DNA from: Herbidospora yilanensis
GTDB taxonomy: Bacteria > Actinomycetota > Actinomycetes > Streptosporangiales > Streptosporangiaceae
Reading direction: 5' to 3'
Assembly: GCF_001570565.1 (NCBI RefSeq)
Contig: NZ_BBXE01000016.1
Location: 62,001-126,000 of the forward strand
Length of the DNA: 64,000 nucleotides
The first letter of the stretch is position 1. Every line of letters starts with the position of its first letter. Shown here piece by piece: positions 7,715 to 16,640 of this stretch. The position numbers were made by a program, and so were the translations under genes. The notes beneath the pieces are model-generated. The model saw only the letters and a list, made by a program, of their open reading frames with translations, was not told where the DNA came from and made no database searches.

Positions 7715-8362
7715 TCAGCGGCCGTTGAGGTATGCCAGAACCGCCAATACCCGCCGATTGTCGTCGTCACTCGGGGCCAGGTCGAGTTTGCCGAAGATGC
7801 TGGCCGTGTGTTTGCCCACGGCGCTCTCGCTCAGGAACAGGCGCTGGCCGATCGCGGCGTTCGACCGTCCTTCGGCCATCAGCTCCAGGACCTCGCGTTC
7901 GCGGGGGGTCAGGCGGGCGATGGGCTCGTTGCGGGCGTTGCTGACCATGAGCTTGGCGATCACGTCGGGGTCCATCGCGGTGCCGCCCCCGGCCACCCTC
8001 CGTACGGCGTCGATGAACTGCTCGGTGTTGAAGACGCGGTCTTTCAGCAGGTAGCCGATGCCGCCGGTGCCGTCGGCGAGCAGTTCGCGCGCGTAGAGCT
8101 GCTGGACGTGCTGCGAGAGCACCAGCACCGGCAGCCCGGGGACCTGTTCGCGGGCGGCCAGAGCGGCCTGGAGGCCCTCGTCGGTGAAGGTGGGCGGGAG
8201 CCGTACGTCGACGACGGCGACGTCGGGGCGGTGGACGACCAGGGCCTTCAGCAGTTCGGGGCCCGATTCCACGGCGGCGACCACGTCGAACTCATGGGCG
8301 CGGAGCAGGTGGACGAGGCCCTCGCGCAGCAGGTGGAGGTCTTCGGCGAGTACGACCCTCAT
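7715..8362 (-). CDS. LuxR/NarL-family response regulator
   Basis: A 215-residue regulator. The receiver domain has acidic residues at AED (6-8), the phospho-acceptor Asp52 in VAVVDVRLP and the conserved Lys in YLLKD. The C-terminal LuxR HTH is LTPREREVLELMAEGRSNAAIGQRL, then SESAVGKH. The start at 8362 (MRVVLAED) matches the family. An in-frame ATG at 8374 overlaps the kinase stop codon (ATGCTGA) and would add four residues with translational coupling. Together with the upstream histidine kinase it forms a NarL-type two-component system, probably acting on the divergent ABC transporter; this is inferred from position. Confidence 0.9.
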   Translation of the reverse strand: MRVVLAEDLHLLREGLVHLLRAHEFDVVAAVESGPELLKALVVHRPDVAVVDVRLPPTFTDEGLQAALAAREQVPGLPVLVLSQHVQQLYARELLADGTGGIGYLLKDRVFNTEQFIDAVRRVAGGGTAMDPDVIAKLMVSNARNEPIARLTPREREVLELMAEGRSNAAIGQRLFLSESAVGKHTASIFGKLDLAPSDDDNRRVLAVLAYLNGR

Positions 8363-8367
8363 GATCG

Positions 8368-9852
8368 TCAGCATACGCCCGGGTTCTTGCCCGGCGTCGG
8401 GTTCAGCCGGATGCCGGTGGCCAGCATCGTGGCGCCTAGCGCGATCATGAACGCGACCGTGGGCCACTGGAGCGAAGGCGGCATGTACAGGGCCAGGAAC
8501 CACGACCGCTCCTCCGACTGGAAGATCAGCATGAACGTCGCCACCAGGCCCTGCGGGAACAGCGGCAACCAGCACAGGCTCCAGCAGAGGACGAAGAGCA
8601 GGCCGCGCCAGCCCTTCGGCAACGCGCTGACGGGTTCGACGTCCTCGTCGCCGGGAAGCGCGTCGAGCACCTCGATCGTCGCCGTGGTGCCGCCGCCGGG
8701 CGGGCTCGACAGGGCCAGCACGCCGTCGAAGGCCGCCAGCCGCCGCTCGATCCCGGCCAGTCCCCCTCCCGGCAGGGCCTTCGCCCCGCCCGGCCCGTCG
8801 TCGGACACCGTGACCCGCAGCGCCCGGCCGCGCCGGCTGATGTCGATCGTGACCTTGGACGCGTACCGGGACGCGTTGGCCAGCAACTCGCTGACGGCGA
8901 AGTAGACCGCCGACTCGACCGGCGACTCCGGCCGCTCCATGAGGTCGGCGTGGACCTTGACCTTGAGCGGGCTGTCGAGGGCCAGCGCCCGGATGGCGTC
9001 GCCGAGACCCCGTTCGGCCAGTACGGGCGGATGGATGCCCCTGACGAGCTGCCGGAGCTCCTGGAGGGCGGTCGCCGACGACTCCCTGGCCTTCACCAGC
9101 AGCGCCTTCGCCGCGGCCGGGTCGTTGTCGATGAGTTGCTCGGCGGCCCCGATCGTCATGCCGACCGCCACCATGCGGGCCTGGGCGCCGTCGTGGAGGT
9201 CGCGTTCGATCCTGCGGAGCTCGGCTGCCTGGAGGTCGAGCTGGTCGGCCCTGACCTGGTTGAGCCTGTTGACCTGCCCGACGAGCTGGGTGTTGGCCGT
9301 GGGGCCGAGCAGGGCCAGGGCGTACAGCGCGTAGTTCTTCAGTGCCGCCGGCGCGAGGAGGAAGGCGACCACGGAGAGGGCCAGGCCCCAGTACAGGCCC
9401 TCCGCGAAGGTCAGCCAGATGCCCCAGCCGATGAAGAAGGTCGGGCCGAAGGCCAGCACCGACCGGGTCCACGGGTCGAGGATGATCCACACCAGTTCGC
9501 GCCAGGTCGCCGGATCGGTGATCACCCAGGCCAGCATCCTGTCGACGTGCGGCGACGCCGCAGTGCGGTAGCGCTTGCCCTTGTGGTGGTAGTAGCCGTC
9601 GCGGGCCCGCACGAGCGCGGGCGGCCGCGGCTGGTAGGGGGTGGGGATGTCCACCCCCACCCAGCGGCGTATCAACTGCCGGTCGATGCCGGCCATGAAG
9701 CGGATCAGCCGTACCGACGGTTCCAGCAGGAACACCATGCCCGCGACCGTGGACACCAGTACACCGAGGATCGCGACGAGCGCGACGGGGATCTGGACGA
9801 CCACGAGCGCCGACAACGCGAGCCCGTAACCGAGTGATCTGACCTGCTTCAT
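8368..9852 (-). CDS. Sensor histidine kinase with membrane segments at both ends
   Basis: A 494-residue kinase. The N-terminal region has a helix pair at about 10-45 and more membrane segments at about 120-185. The HisKA_3 box is ERDLHDGAQARM, with phospho-acceptor His220. The ATPase part has ELLANASRYA (N box) and SDDGPGGAKALPGGGLAGIE (G boxes). After the ATPase domain come two to three further hydrophobic segments (GLLFVLCWSLCWLPLF, TVAFMIALGATMLATG), which is unusual because the kinase core normally ends the protein. The start ATG 9852 gives MKQVRSLGYG; longer frames add an unlikely extension. It is divergent from the ABC transporter genes. Confidence 0.88.
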   Translation of the reverse strand: MKQVRSLGYGLALSALVVVQIPVALVAILGVLVSTVAGMVFLLEPSVRLIRFMAGIDRQLIRRWVGVDIPTPYQPRPPALVRARDGYYHHKGKRYRTAASPHVDRMLAWVITDPATWRELVWIILDPWTRSVLAFGPTFFIGWGIWLTFAEGLYWGLALSVVAFLLAPAALKNYALYALALLGPTANTQLVGQVNRLNQVRADQLDLQAAELRRIERDLHDGAQARMVAVGMTIGAAEQLIDNDPAAAKALLVKARESSATALQELRQLVRGIHPPVLAERGLGDAIRALALDSPLKVKVHADLMERPESPVESAVYFAVSELLANASRYASKVTIDISRRGRALRVTVSDDGPGGAKALPGGGLAGIERRLAAFDGVLALSSPPGGGTTATIEVLDALPGDEDVEPVSALPKGWRGLLFVLCWSLCWLPLFPQGLVATFMLIFQSEERSWFLALYMPPSLQWPTVAFMIALGATMLATGIRLNPTPGKNPGVC

Positions 9853-9985
9853 GCGTTTCAGTGTGACCGTCAGCGGCCTCCCATGGGAGTGCAAGAAGCC
9901 GCCCGAGGGGGGTGGGGTTTCCTGCACCCCTGACGGGTCACCAGACGCATTACCTCCGAGCTCGCGGATTTCTAGCCTTCTCGGC

Positions 9986-10840
9986 ATGGCAATCATCACG
10001 GTTCAGAACCTGCGCAAGCAGTACGGCGACAAGATCGCCGTCAGGGACGTCTCGTTCTCCGTGGAAGAGGGCGAGATCTACGGGATCGTCGGCCGCAACG
10101 GCGCCGGCAAGACCACGACCGTCGAGTGCGTGGCGGGCCTGCGCAAGCCCGACGGCGGCACCATCCGCGTCGAGGCCGACCTCAAGCAGCAGGTCGGGGT
10201 GCAGCTCCAGGAGAGCGCCATGCCCGACAAGCTCCGCGTCGGCGAGGCCCTCGACCTGTACGCCTCCTTCTACGCCAACCCCGCCTCGGTGACCGAACTG
10301 CTCGACGAGGTCGGGCTGGACCCCAAGGCCGGCTTCGCCAAGTTGTCGGGCGGCCAGCGGCAGCGCCTGTCGATCGCGCTCGCCCTCGTGGGCAACCCCA
10401 GGATCGCGATCCTGGACGAACTCACGACCGGCCTCGACCCGCAGGCCCGGCGCGAGACCTGGGATCTGATCAGCCGGATCCGGGAGCGTGGCGTGACCGT
10501 GCTGCTGGTCAGCCACTTCATGGAGGAGGTCGAACGCCTCTGCGACCGGGTCGCGGTCATCGCCGGAGGCACCGTCCTCGCCGTCGACACCCCGGCGGGC
10601 CTCATCGCGCGGACGGGCGGCGTGCAACGCGTCACCTTCCGGACGACGGTGCCGGTCGAGAGCCTCAATTCGCTGCCCGAGGTGCACTCGGTGACCGTCG
10701 AGGCCGGTCATGTGACCGTGACCGGAGACCAGAACGTGCTCCGCGCGATCGTCATGGCACTGCCCGACTCGGCGATCTCCTACCTCAAGACCGAGACCAG
10801 CACGATGGACGACGCCTTCCTCGCCCTGACCGGCGAATGA
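9986..10840 (+). CDS. ABC transporter ATP-binding protein
   Basis: A 284-residue ATPase of the drug/ABC-2 exporter class. Walker A is GRNGAGKTT (residues 36-44), the signature LSGGQRQRLS, and Walker B IAILDELTTGLD, followed by SHFMEE for the H-loop. The C-terminal 70 residues match the usual accessory strand region of this class. The start ATG is preceded by the hexamer TAGCCT at 9973-9978 with a 7-nt gap, so it is probably leaderless. It overlaps the permease gene by 4 nt. The divergent two-component system is likely its regulator. Confidence 0.92.
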   Translation: MAIITVQNLRKQYGDKIAVRDVSFSVEEGEIYGIVGRNGAGKTTTVECVAGLRKPDGGTIRVEADLKQQVGVQLQESAMPDKLRVGEALDLYASFYANPASVTELLDEVGLDPKAGFAKLSGGQRQRLSIALALVGNPRIAILDELTTGLDPQARRETWDLISRIRERGVTVLLVSHFMEEVERLCDRVAVIAGGTVLAVDTPAGLIARTGGVQRVTFRTTVPVESLNSLPEVHSVTVEAGHVTVTGDQNVLRAIVMALPDSAISYLKTETSTMDDAFLALTGE

Positions 10841-11631
10841 CCACCCCCACAACCCAAGGAGCTCTGCCCGCCATGGCTGTCACCGCCCCCCAGGTCCGCC
10901 GGCTGACCTCGGTCGAGACCAAGCTCTACCTGCGTGAACCCGCCGTCGTCTTCTTCGCGGTCGGCCTGCCCATCGCTCTGATGTTGATCCTCGGCGGCAC
11001 GATCCCCGGATTCCGCGACCCCGACCCCGCCCTCGGCGGGCTGCGGCCGATCGACACCCACCTTCCCGGGATGATGATCATCCTGTCGGTCCTGACCTGC
11101 GCGTTCTCGCTGCTGCCGACCGTGCTGGTCACCTATCGGGAGCGCGGCATCCTGAAGCGCATGTCGACCACGCCGGTCAGCCCCGTCACGGTGCTCGGGG
11201 TGCAACTGGTGCTCAACGTCGCCATGTCCCTGTTCACCACCGTGCTCATGCTCGTCCTGGCCAATCTCGTGTACGACGTCCCGTTCCCCCAGGCGCCGCT
11301 CGCCTTCACGGGGATCCTCCTGCTGGGCATGGTGTCGTCGTTGGCCATCGGGCTGCTGCTGGCCGCGCTCGCGCCCACCTCGCGGATCGTCCAGGGGCTC
11401 GGCATGGCGGTCTTCTTCCCCTCGCTGTTCTTCGCCGGAGTGTGGGTGCCGCACGACCTGATGCCCGACGTCCTGCGCACCATCGCCGAGTTCACCCCCT
11501 CGGGCGCCTTCGGCGCCGCGCTGGTCGACGTGCTGGCCACCGGCAGCGCGCAGTGGCCGCACGTCGCCCTGATGGCCGGATGGGGCGTGGTCGCCACGGT
11601 CGCGGCCGTGCGGTTCTTCCGCTGGTCGTGA
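10837..11631 (+). CDS. ABC-2 type transporter permease
   Basis: A 264-residue membrane protein with six predicted helices, beginning after TKLYLREPAVVFFAVGLPIALMLI. It has the ABC-2 hallmark region YRERGILKRMSTTPVSP between helices 2 and 3, and FFAGVWVP before helix 6. ATG 10837 overlaps the ATPase stop. A second candidate at 10873 (MAVTAPQV) has AAGGAG 11 nt upstream and may be the true start. With the ATPase it forms an exporter, probably for a lipophilic compound or antibiotic; substrate unknown. Confidence 0.88.
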   Translation: MTTPTTQGALPAMAVTAPQVRRLTSVETKLYLREPAVVFFAVGLPIALMLILGGTIPGFRDPDPALGGLRPIDTHLPGMMIILSVLTCAFSLLPTVLVTYRERGILKRMSTTPVSPVTVLGVQLVLNVAMSLFTTVLMLVLANLVYDVPFPQAPLAFTGILLLGMVSSLAIGLLLAALAPTSRIVQGLGMAVFFPSLFFAGVWVPHDLMPDVLRTIAEFTPSGAFGAALVDVLATGSAQWPHVALMAGWGVVATVAAVRFFRWS

Positions 11632-11647
11632 TTACCCGCCGGGTAAT
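11631..11647. promoter_or_regulatory. Palindromic operator before the MmyB-type regulator
   Basis: ATTACCC and GGGTAAT flank a 3-nt centre. The palindrome starts on the last base of the permease stop codon and lies 23 nt upstream of the -10 hexamer TAGGTT (11671-11676) of the next gene, covering the -35 area. This fits autoregulation by the following HTH protein; inference. Confidence 0.5.
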
Positions 11648-11683
11648 CGCCCAGATGACCTGTCAGTGCCTAGGTTCGGAGAC

Positions 11684-12460
11684 GTGACGATGACCTCAGT
11701 CGGCCCCCTGCTCCGCGGATGGCGGGAGAACCGCCGGCTCAGCCAGCTCGACCTGTCCGTCGCCGCCGACGTCTCCACCCGGCACATCAGCTTCCTGGAG
11801 ACCGGCCGGGCCCGTCCCAGCCGGGAGATGATCCTGCGCATCGCCGACTGCCTCGACCTGCCGCTCCGGGAGCGCAACCGGCTGCTGCTGTCGGCCGGTT
11901 TCGCCCCGGTCTACGGCGAGACCTCCCTCTCCAACCCCCGGATGGCCGCCATTCAGGCCGCCATCCGGCAGGTCCTCACCGGCCACGAGCCCTACCCGGC
12001 CGTCGTCGTCGACCAGCGCTGGAACCTCGTCGACGCCAACGCCGGCCTCGCCCTGCTCGCCGACGGCATCGACCCCGACCTGACCGCCAACGTGCTGCGC
12101 GCCTCCCTCCACCCCGAAGGGCTGGCCCCGCGCATCGTCAACCACGGTGAATGGCGGGCCCACCTGCTCTCCCGCCTGCGCCGCCAGATCGCCTTCACCG
12201 CCGACGCCGAGCTCACCTCCCTGTACGAGGAGCTCCGCGGCTACCCCTGCGACCAGCCCGAACCCGAGATCGAGTTTCCGGGGCCGGGCGACATCTTCGT
12301 CCCGCTCCGGCTGCGCCACGACGAGGGCGAACTCCGCTTCTTCAGCATCATGGCGACCTTCGGCACGCCCCTTGACGTGACCGTGGCCGAGTTGGCCATC
12401 GAATCGTTCTTTCCCGCCGACGATCACACCCGTCGGGTGATGACACAATTCGCGAGATAA
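11684..12460 (+). CDS. HTH regulator with MmyB-like C-terminal domain
   Basis: A 258-residue protein. The N-terminal XRE-type HTH has LLRGWRENRRLSQLDLSVAADVSTRHISFLE as two helices plus a turn, and ETGRARPSREM. The C-terminal MmyB-like ligand domain includes PAVVVDQRWNLVDANAGLALL, a PAS-like fold reported to bind fatty acids in this family. GTG 11684 follows -10 TAGGTT with a 7-nt gap, indicating a leaderless message; ATG 11690 with GGAG 8 nt upstream is the alternative. It sits just after the exporter genes and may control them or itself through the palindrome at 11631-11647. Confidence 0.85.
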   Translation: MTMTSVGPLLRGWRENRRLSQLDLSVAADVSTRHISFLETGRARPSREMILRIADCLDLPLRERNRLLLSAGFAPVYGETSLSNPRMAAIQAAIRQVLTGHEPYPAVVVDQRWNLVDANAGLALLADGIDPDLTANVLRASLHPEGLAPRIVNHGEWRAHLLSRLRRQIAFTADAELTSLYEELRGYPCDQPEPEIEFPGPGDIFVPLRLRHDEGELRFFSIMATFGTPLDVTVAELAIESFFPADDHTRRVMTQFAR

Positions 12461-12487
12461 GATCACGTTCTACCCCGGAGGCCCAGC

Positions 12488-12922
12488 GTGCCGGACCAGG
12501 TGTTGAAGAACACGTTCCATATCGGCGTCGAACCGAAGGTGGTGTTGGACCATCTGACGACCCCCGAGAACTACATCGGGCTCTCCCCGATCGTGGTCGC
12601 CGTCAGGGACGTGGACAGGTCAACCCCCGGAGTCGTGCGATACACCGCCACCGAGCGGTTCCGGTTCTTCGGGTTCCTCAAATGGGACAACCCCATCGCG
12701 GTCGAGCTCTTCACCGACCACAGCGCCGTGTGGGGAGACGTGAAGAGCCCTGGCGGGGTGCGGATGGCGTACCGATTCGACCTCAGCGCCGACGGCACCG
12801 GGACCCGGGTCGACGACGTCCTCAACCTGTCGGCACCCCCTCTGATCATCAGGTACGCCGCCTCCGAGGCCCGCAAGGTGCAGCTCGCCCGGGCGCGTAT
12901 CCTCGTCGAACGGCTCGCCTAG
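12488..12922 (+). CDS. SRPBCC-family protein
   Basis: A 144-residue protein of the START/polyketide cyclase-like superfamily. The pattern is an N-terminal strand (LKNTFHIGVEPKVVLDHLT), a central strand set with Trp-rich positions, and a long C-terminal helix (SEARKVQLARARILVERL). This helix-grip fold binds hydrophobic ligands. GTG start with GGAGG 7 nt upstream. The next gene begins 9 nt after its stop, so the two form an operon. Ligand unknown. Confidence 0.75.
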   Translation: MPDQVLKNTFHIGVEPKVVLDHLTTPENYIGLSPIVVAVRDVDRSTPGVVRYTATERFRFFGFLKWDNPIAVELFTDHSAVWGDVKSPGGVRMAYRFDLSADGTGTRVDDVLNLSAPPLIIRYAASEARKVQLARARILVERLA

Positions 12923-12931
12923 GAGGTCCAG

Positions 12932-13660
12932 ATGATCGTCGTGGCCCACGTCAGCGACACCCACTTCGACGGAGGTCCCCGCGCCACCGAACGGGCGGAA
13001 CGGGTCATGCGCCACATCGACGGCCTCACGGTCGACGCCGTGATCGTGACCGGCGACGTGGCCGACAACGGCGCGCCGGCCGAATACGAGATCGCCCGCA
13101 AGACCCTGACGACCAGGCACCCGACGCTCATCTGCCCAGGCAACCACGACTCGCGCGGGCCGTTCCGCGAGGTGCTGCTCGGCTCCTCCGGCTCAGAACC
13201 CGTCGACCAGGTGCTGCGGGTGGGGTCGTTCAGCATCGTCCTGGTCGATTCCAGCATCCCGGGCCGCGCCGAGGGCCGGCTGGAGTCCTCGACGCTGGCC
13301 TGGCTCGACGAGACGCTCGCCGCCGCGCCCGGCAAGGTGTTCGTCGGCATGCACCACCAGGCGTCGTCGCTGCACAGCCCTTATGTCGACGGGATCGGGC
13401 TGCGGAACCCGGGTGAACTGGCGGAGGTGCTGGGAAGGCACTCCAACGTGGTCGCGGTGCTGTCGGGCCACGCCCACACGGCGGCCGCCACGATGTTCGC
13501 CGGGCTGCCGCTGCTGGTCGGGCCGGGAGTGGTCAGCACGGTCCTGACGCCTTACGAGACCGAGTCGCGGCCGCCCGTCTCACTGGAGCAGCCGCCGGGA
13601 TTCGCGCTGCACGTGTTCGACGGGGAGCACCTGGTCACCCACTATCGGGTGGTTCCCTGA
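12932..13660 (+). CDS. Metallophosphoesterase (CpdA/Icc-like)
   Basis: A 242-residue calcineurin-type phosphoesterase. All metal-binding blocks are visible: HVSDTHFD, VTGDVADNG, CPGNHDSR, MHHQ and GHAHTAA. The arrangement resembles class III cyclic nucleotide phosphodiesterases such as CpdA, but substrate preference cannot be read from the motifs. ATG preceded by AGGAGG. It is the second gene of a pair with the SRPBCC protein. Confidence 0.87.
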   Translation: MIVVAHVSDTHFDGGPRATERAERVMRHIDGLTVDAVIVTGDVADNGAPAEYEIARKTLTTRHPTLICPGNHDSRGPFREVLLGSSGSEPVDQVLRVGSFSIVLVDSSIPGRAEGRLESSTLAWLDETLAAAPGKVFVGMHHQASSLHSPYVDGIGLRNPGELAEVLGRHSNVVAVLSGHAHTAAATMFAGLPLLVGPGVVSTVLTPYETESRPPVSLEQPPGFALHVFDGEHLVTHYRVVP

Positions 13661-13663
13661 GCA

Positions 13664-13940
13664 GGCCAAGACGACGGGCGCTCCTGGCCGATCGACCCGG
13701 TCGCCAACCGGGTCGTCGTCACCCGATTGGCCGGGGCCGAACGCGGCGCCATCGCCCTGGGAGACGCGGTGCGCTTCGAGACCACCAACCAACAGGCCGT
13801 CTACACCGCCGGCGGGCGTCGTCAGCTCCCAGCCGGGCGACGAGTACGGCTGGTACGTCGAGATCAACCACATCCAGGGAGCCGGTGGCGCGAGGGTCCT
13901 GAGGGGTCAGTGGCTGGCCATGTCGACGAACCGGGAGTAG
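13664..13940 (+). pseudogene. Decayed gene fragment, not recognised
   Basis: Two stretches with protein-like sequence lie in different plus-strand frames: one reading SWPIDPVANRVVVTRLAG and RGAIALGDAVRFETTNQQAV, then, after a one-base shift near 13805-13815, SSQPGDEYGWYVEINHIQG up to a TAG at 13938. There is no start codon with a ribosome binding site, and the end overlaps the 3' end of dnaB. It looks like a truncated and frameshifted gene remnant. I do not recognise the family. Confidence 0.35.
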
Positions 13941-16549
13941 TGGCCCTGGAAGGCGACGGTGACCGTCGCGGTGGGGCCGTTTCGGTGCTTGGCCACGATC
14001 AGGTCGGCCTCACCGGCGCGGGGGGACTCGCGCTCGTAGGCGTCTTCACGGTGGAGCAGGATGACCATGTCGGCATCCTGCTCGATCGAGTTGTGCAGGT
14101 TGATGCCGTTGGCGACGAAGTTGTGGGTGCCGAGCACGGTCGCGTCGTAGACGGGCTGCTCCCCGAGCGGCTCGACACTCGCGATTTCATCCCAGAAGAC
14201 GTCGTTGGTCGCGAGGATCTCGAGATCGGCGTCGTCGAGGACGGTCGCAATGCGGCCGAGCCGTTCACGGCTCGGCGCCGCCCGCCACATCGCGCTTCCG
14301 TTGAAGGAACTCCCCGTGGCGAGCGCGAACTCCCGGTGAGTGATCCGCCGCTCGGCGAGGATGTCGCGAACCCGGTCCCACACCCCCACGGGAACCGTGT
14401 CGAGGTTGGTGTTGCCTATCTTGGGCCGCAATTCGGTCATGCACCGACGGACCTGGGCATCGCGTTCGCCATGAACGCCGATGTCATCGAGGAACCGGAG
14501 TTGGTTCTCCGCGCCGTAGATCACAAGCTGATAACCGGGCCGGTGTCCCTGCTTCTGGTTGGTCTTGATCCTGGTCATCACGTTGAAACGCAGCAAGAGC
14601 CGAGCCACGTCGTCGATCAGCCTGCGGCTGGTGGAGGCGTAGTAGATCCGTGCCTGCCCGACCTTCTCGTCCCACCAGACACATCCATCGGTGGCCCACA
14701 AGTGTCTGAGGAACAGGGCGAGCTGTTCCTTCGGCGCGGCGAACAACGGACCAGGCACGAACTTCTCGTGGCTGCGCAGCCCGAACAGACCGAACTCGTC
14801 GAGCCATGCCGCGATGGGGTTCCGCTTGCCGTGGGTCAGGTGAAAGGGCGCCGGAAGACGGAGGATCGTGCACCGAGCCACTTCATGCTCGTCGCGGACG
14901 GCGGTGACGCCGAAACGGCGGGCCGCCGCCTCGGTCACTACAGCCAGGTTGGCCTCGTCTCTGGACGCATAGCGGATCGGCTGTCGCTGCACGAACGAAC
15001 CGTCACCGATCATGTGTGCGAGCAGGACGACCTCGTCCTTGTCGAGCGCCTTGAGTTCCAGCGGGGGCGGCACATGCCGGGGCACCGAGACTCTCGTACC
15101 GGGAGACAGCGTCTCCAGGGCGTGCCAGCCGTCGTAGGTGAGGAAGGGATGATTGGCGGTCGCCTCGATCTCCCGACCTGATGTCATCCGAACGCGGAAC
15201 ACCTGCTTGACGCCGCTGCTGAAGACATGGGTCATGGTGCGCGGCACGAGCTTGAGCCGGTCGTCGAGCGACCAGACAGGGATGTCCCGGGCCCCCGACT
15301 CGATCAGCTCCTGGAGACTGACCTCCTGGCCGTTGTCGGCTCGCAGGATCCGGCTCGCCGCCGTGAGACAACCCGACTCGCGAAGGTCGCTGACCTGAGG
15401 TCGTTTGTCCGTTCTCTGCTCCGGACCACGGTTGAGCTGGGAGATCGCGATGACCGGGACCTCCAGCTCCTTGGCCAGCAGTTTCAGCGCACGGGACAAC
15501 TCCGACACTTCCTGCTGGCGGCTCTCGGTCTTCTTCGGAGAGCTCATGAGCTGGAGGTAGTCGACGATCACGAACTTGAGGTCGTTGCGCTGCTTCAGGC
15601 GGCGGCACTTGGCCCGGATCTCCATCATCGACATGTTGGGGGAGTCGTCGATGAACAGGGGCGCCTGCGCGACCTCGCCCATGCGGCGGGCCATGCGGGT
15701 CCAGTCGTCGTCGTTCATCATGCCGGAGCGCATGGCGTGGAGGGCGACCCTGGCTTCGGCGGACAGCAGACGCATGGTGATCTCGTTGCGCGACATTTCC
15801 AGCGAGAAGATCGCGGTGGTCATACCGTGCTTAATCGCCGCGGAACGTGCGAAATCCAGTCCCAGGGTCGACTTCCCGATGGCCGGACGAGCCGCGACGA
15901 CGATCATCTGGCCAGGGTGGAGGCCGTTCGTCAGGGCGTCGAGGTCTTGGAAGCCCGTGGGGACGCCGACCATCTGGCCGCCCCGGCTGCCGATGGCCTC
16001 GATCTCGTCGAGGGCGCCCGGCATGATCTCGGAGAGCGGCAGATAATCTTCGGACGTGCGGCGCTCGGTGACCTTGTAGATCTCGGCCTGGGCGCGGTCG
16101 ACCAGGTCGTCGACCTCTTCGTTCTGGCCGCCGTAGCCGTAGGAGACGATGCGGGTGCCTGCTTCGATCAGGCGGCGGAGCACCGCCTGTTCACGCACGA
16201 TCTTCGCGTAGTAGCCCGCGTTGGCGGCGGTGGGGACGACGGCGGTCAGGGTGTGGAGGTAGGCGCCGCCGCCCACGCGGCCGACCTCGCCGCGGCGCTG
16301 GAGGTCGTTGAAGACCGTGACGGCGTCGGCGGGTTCGCCTCGGCCGTAGAGGTCGGTGATGATCTCGTAGATGATCTGGTGGGCCGGGCGGTAGAAGTCG
16401 TCGGCGCGGAGGACTTCGACGACGTCGGCGATGGCGTCTTTGGAGAGGATCATGCCGCCGAGGACGGACTGTTCGGCCTCGATGTTGTGCGGCGGGGTGC
16501 GTTCGAAGGACGGCTCGGACGGCCCTCCGGAGAAGTCGATGACGCTCAC
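13907..16549 (-). CDS. dnaB: Replicative DNA helicase DnaB with in-frame intein
   Basis: An 880-residue precursor. The extein parts (residues 1-393 and 821-880) make a normal 453-residue RecA-type replicative helicase. They show the N-terminal primase-binding domain, Walker A ARPAIGKST (about 221-228), Walker B FVIVDYLQLM and the C-terminal SIEQDADMVILLHRED. Residues 394-820 are an intein inserted between RESG and SIEQ. GTG 16549 is preceded by GGGAGGG. DnaB unwinds DNA at the fork; only spliced protein can be active because the intein separates core motifs. A cluster of DnaA boxes lies upstream, and a DciA-like presumed loader is encoded at 61041. Confidence 0.95.
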   Translation of the reverse strand: MSVIDFSGGPSEPSFERTPPHNIEAEQSVLGGMILSKDAIADVVEVLRADDFYRPAHQIIYEIITDLYGRGEPADAVTVFNDLQRRGEVGRVGGGAYLHTLTAVVPTAANAGYYAKIVREQAVLRRLIEAGTRIVSYGYGGQNEEVDDLVDRAQAEIYKVTERRTSEDYLPLSEIMPGALDEIEAIGSRGGQMVGVPTGFQDLDALTNGLHPGQMIVVAARPAIGKSTLGLDFARSAAIKHGMTTAIFSLEMSRNEITMRLLSAEARVALHAMRSGMMNDDDWTRMARRMGEVAQAPLFIDDSPNMSMMEIRAKCRRLKQRNDLKFVIVDYLQLMSSPKKTESRQQEVSELSRALKLLAKELEVPVIAISQLNRGPEQRTDKRPQVSDLRESGCLTAASRILRADNGQEVSLQELIESGARDIPVWSLDDRLKLVPRTMTHVFSSGVKQVFRVRMTSGREIEATANHPFLTYDGWHALETLSPGTRVSVPRHVPPPLELKALDKDEVVLLAHMIGDGSFVQRQPIRYASRDEANLAVVTEAAARRFGVTAVRDEHEVARCTILRLPAPFHLTHGKRNPIAAWLDEFGLFGLRSHEKFVPGPLFAAPKEQLALFLRHLWATDGCVWWDEKVGQARIYYASTSRRLIDDVARLLLRFNVMTRIKTNQKQGHRPGYQLVIYGAENQLRFLDDIGVHGERDAQVRRCMTELRPKIGNTNLDTVPVGVWDRVRDILAERRITHREFALATGSSFNGSAMWRAAPSRERLGRIATVLDDADLEILATNDVFWDEIASVEPLGEQPVYDATVLGTHNFVANGINLHNSIEQDADMVILLHREDAYERESPRAGEADLIVAKHRNGPTATVTVAFQGHYSRFVDMASH
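14090..15370 (-). mobile_element. DnaB intein with LAGLIDADG homing endonuclease
   Basis: 427 residues, from Cys1 (CLTAASRIL) to the terminal Asn, with Ser as first C-extein residue. Splicing block B is TANHPFLT (residues 71-78) and blocks F/G are HNFVANGINLHN. Two dodecapeptide-like motifs, LLAHMIGDGSF (about 116-126) and LFLRHLWATDGC (about 219-230), mark a LAGLIDADG endonuclease with an Asp in each. All residues needed for splicing are present. The insertion site RESG/SIEQ is the one used by the Synechocystis DnaB intein. The coding sequence has somewhat more mixed codon use than the exteins, in line with horizontal spread. Confidence 0.95.
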
Positions 16550-16640
16550 TTGGCCCTCCCCCCTCGCTCGCACCCACCCCCAGTTGTAGATGACGCCTCC
16601 GACAGTTTCCCGCCACCTCACGTCATCAGCAACGTAGCCC

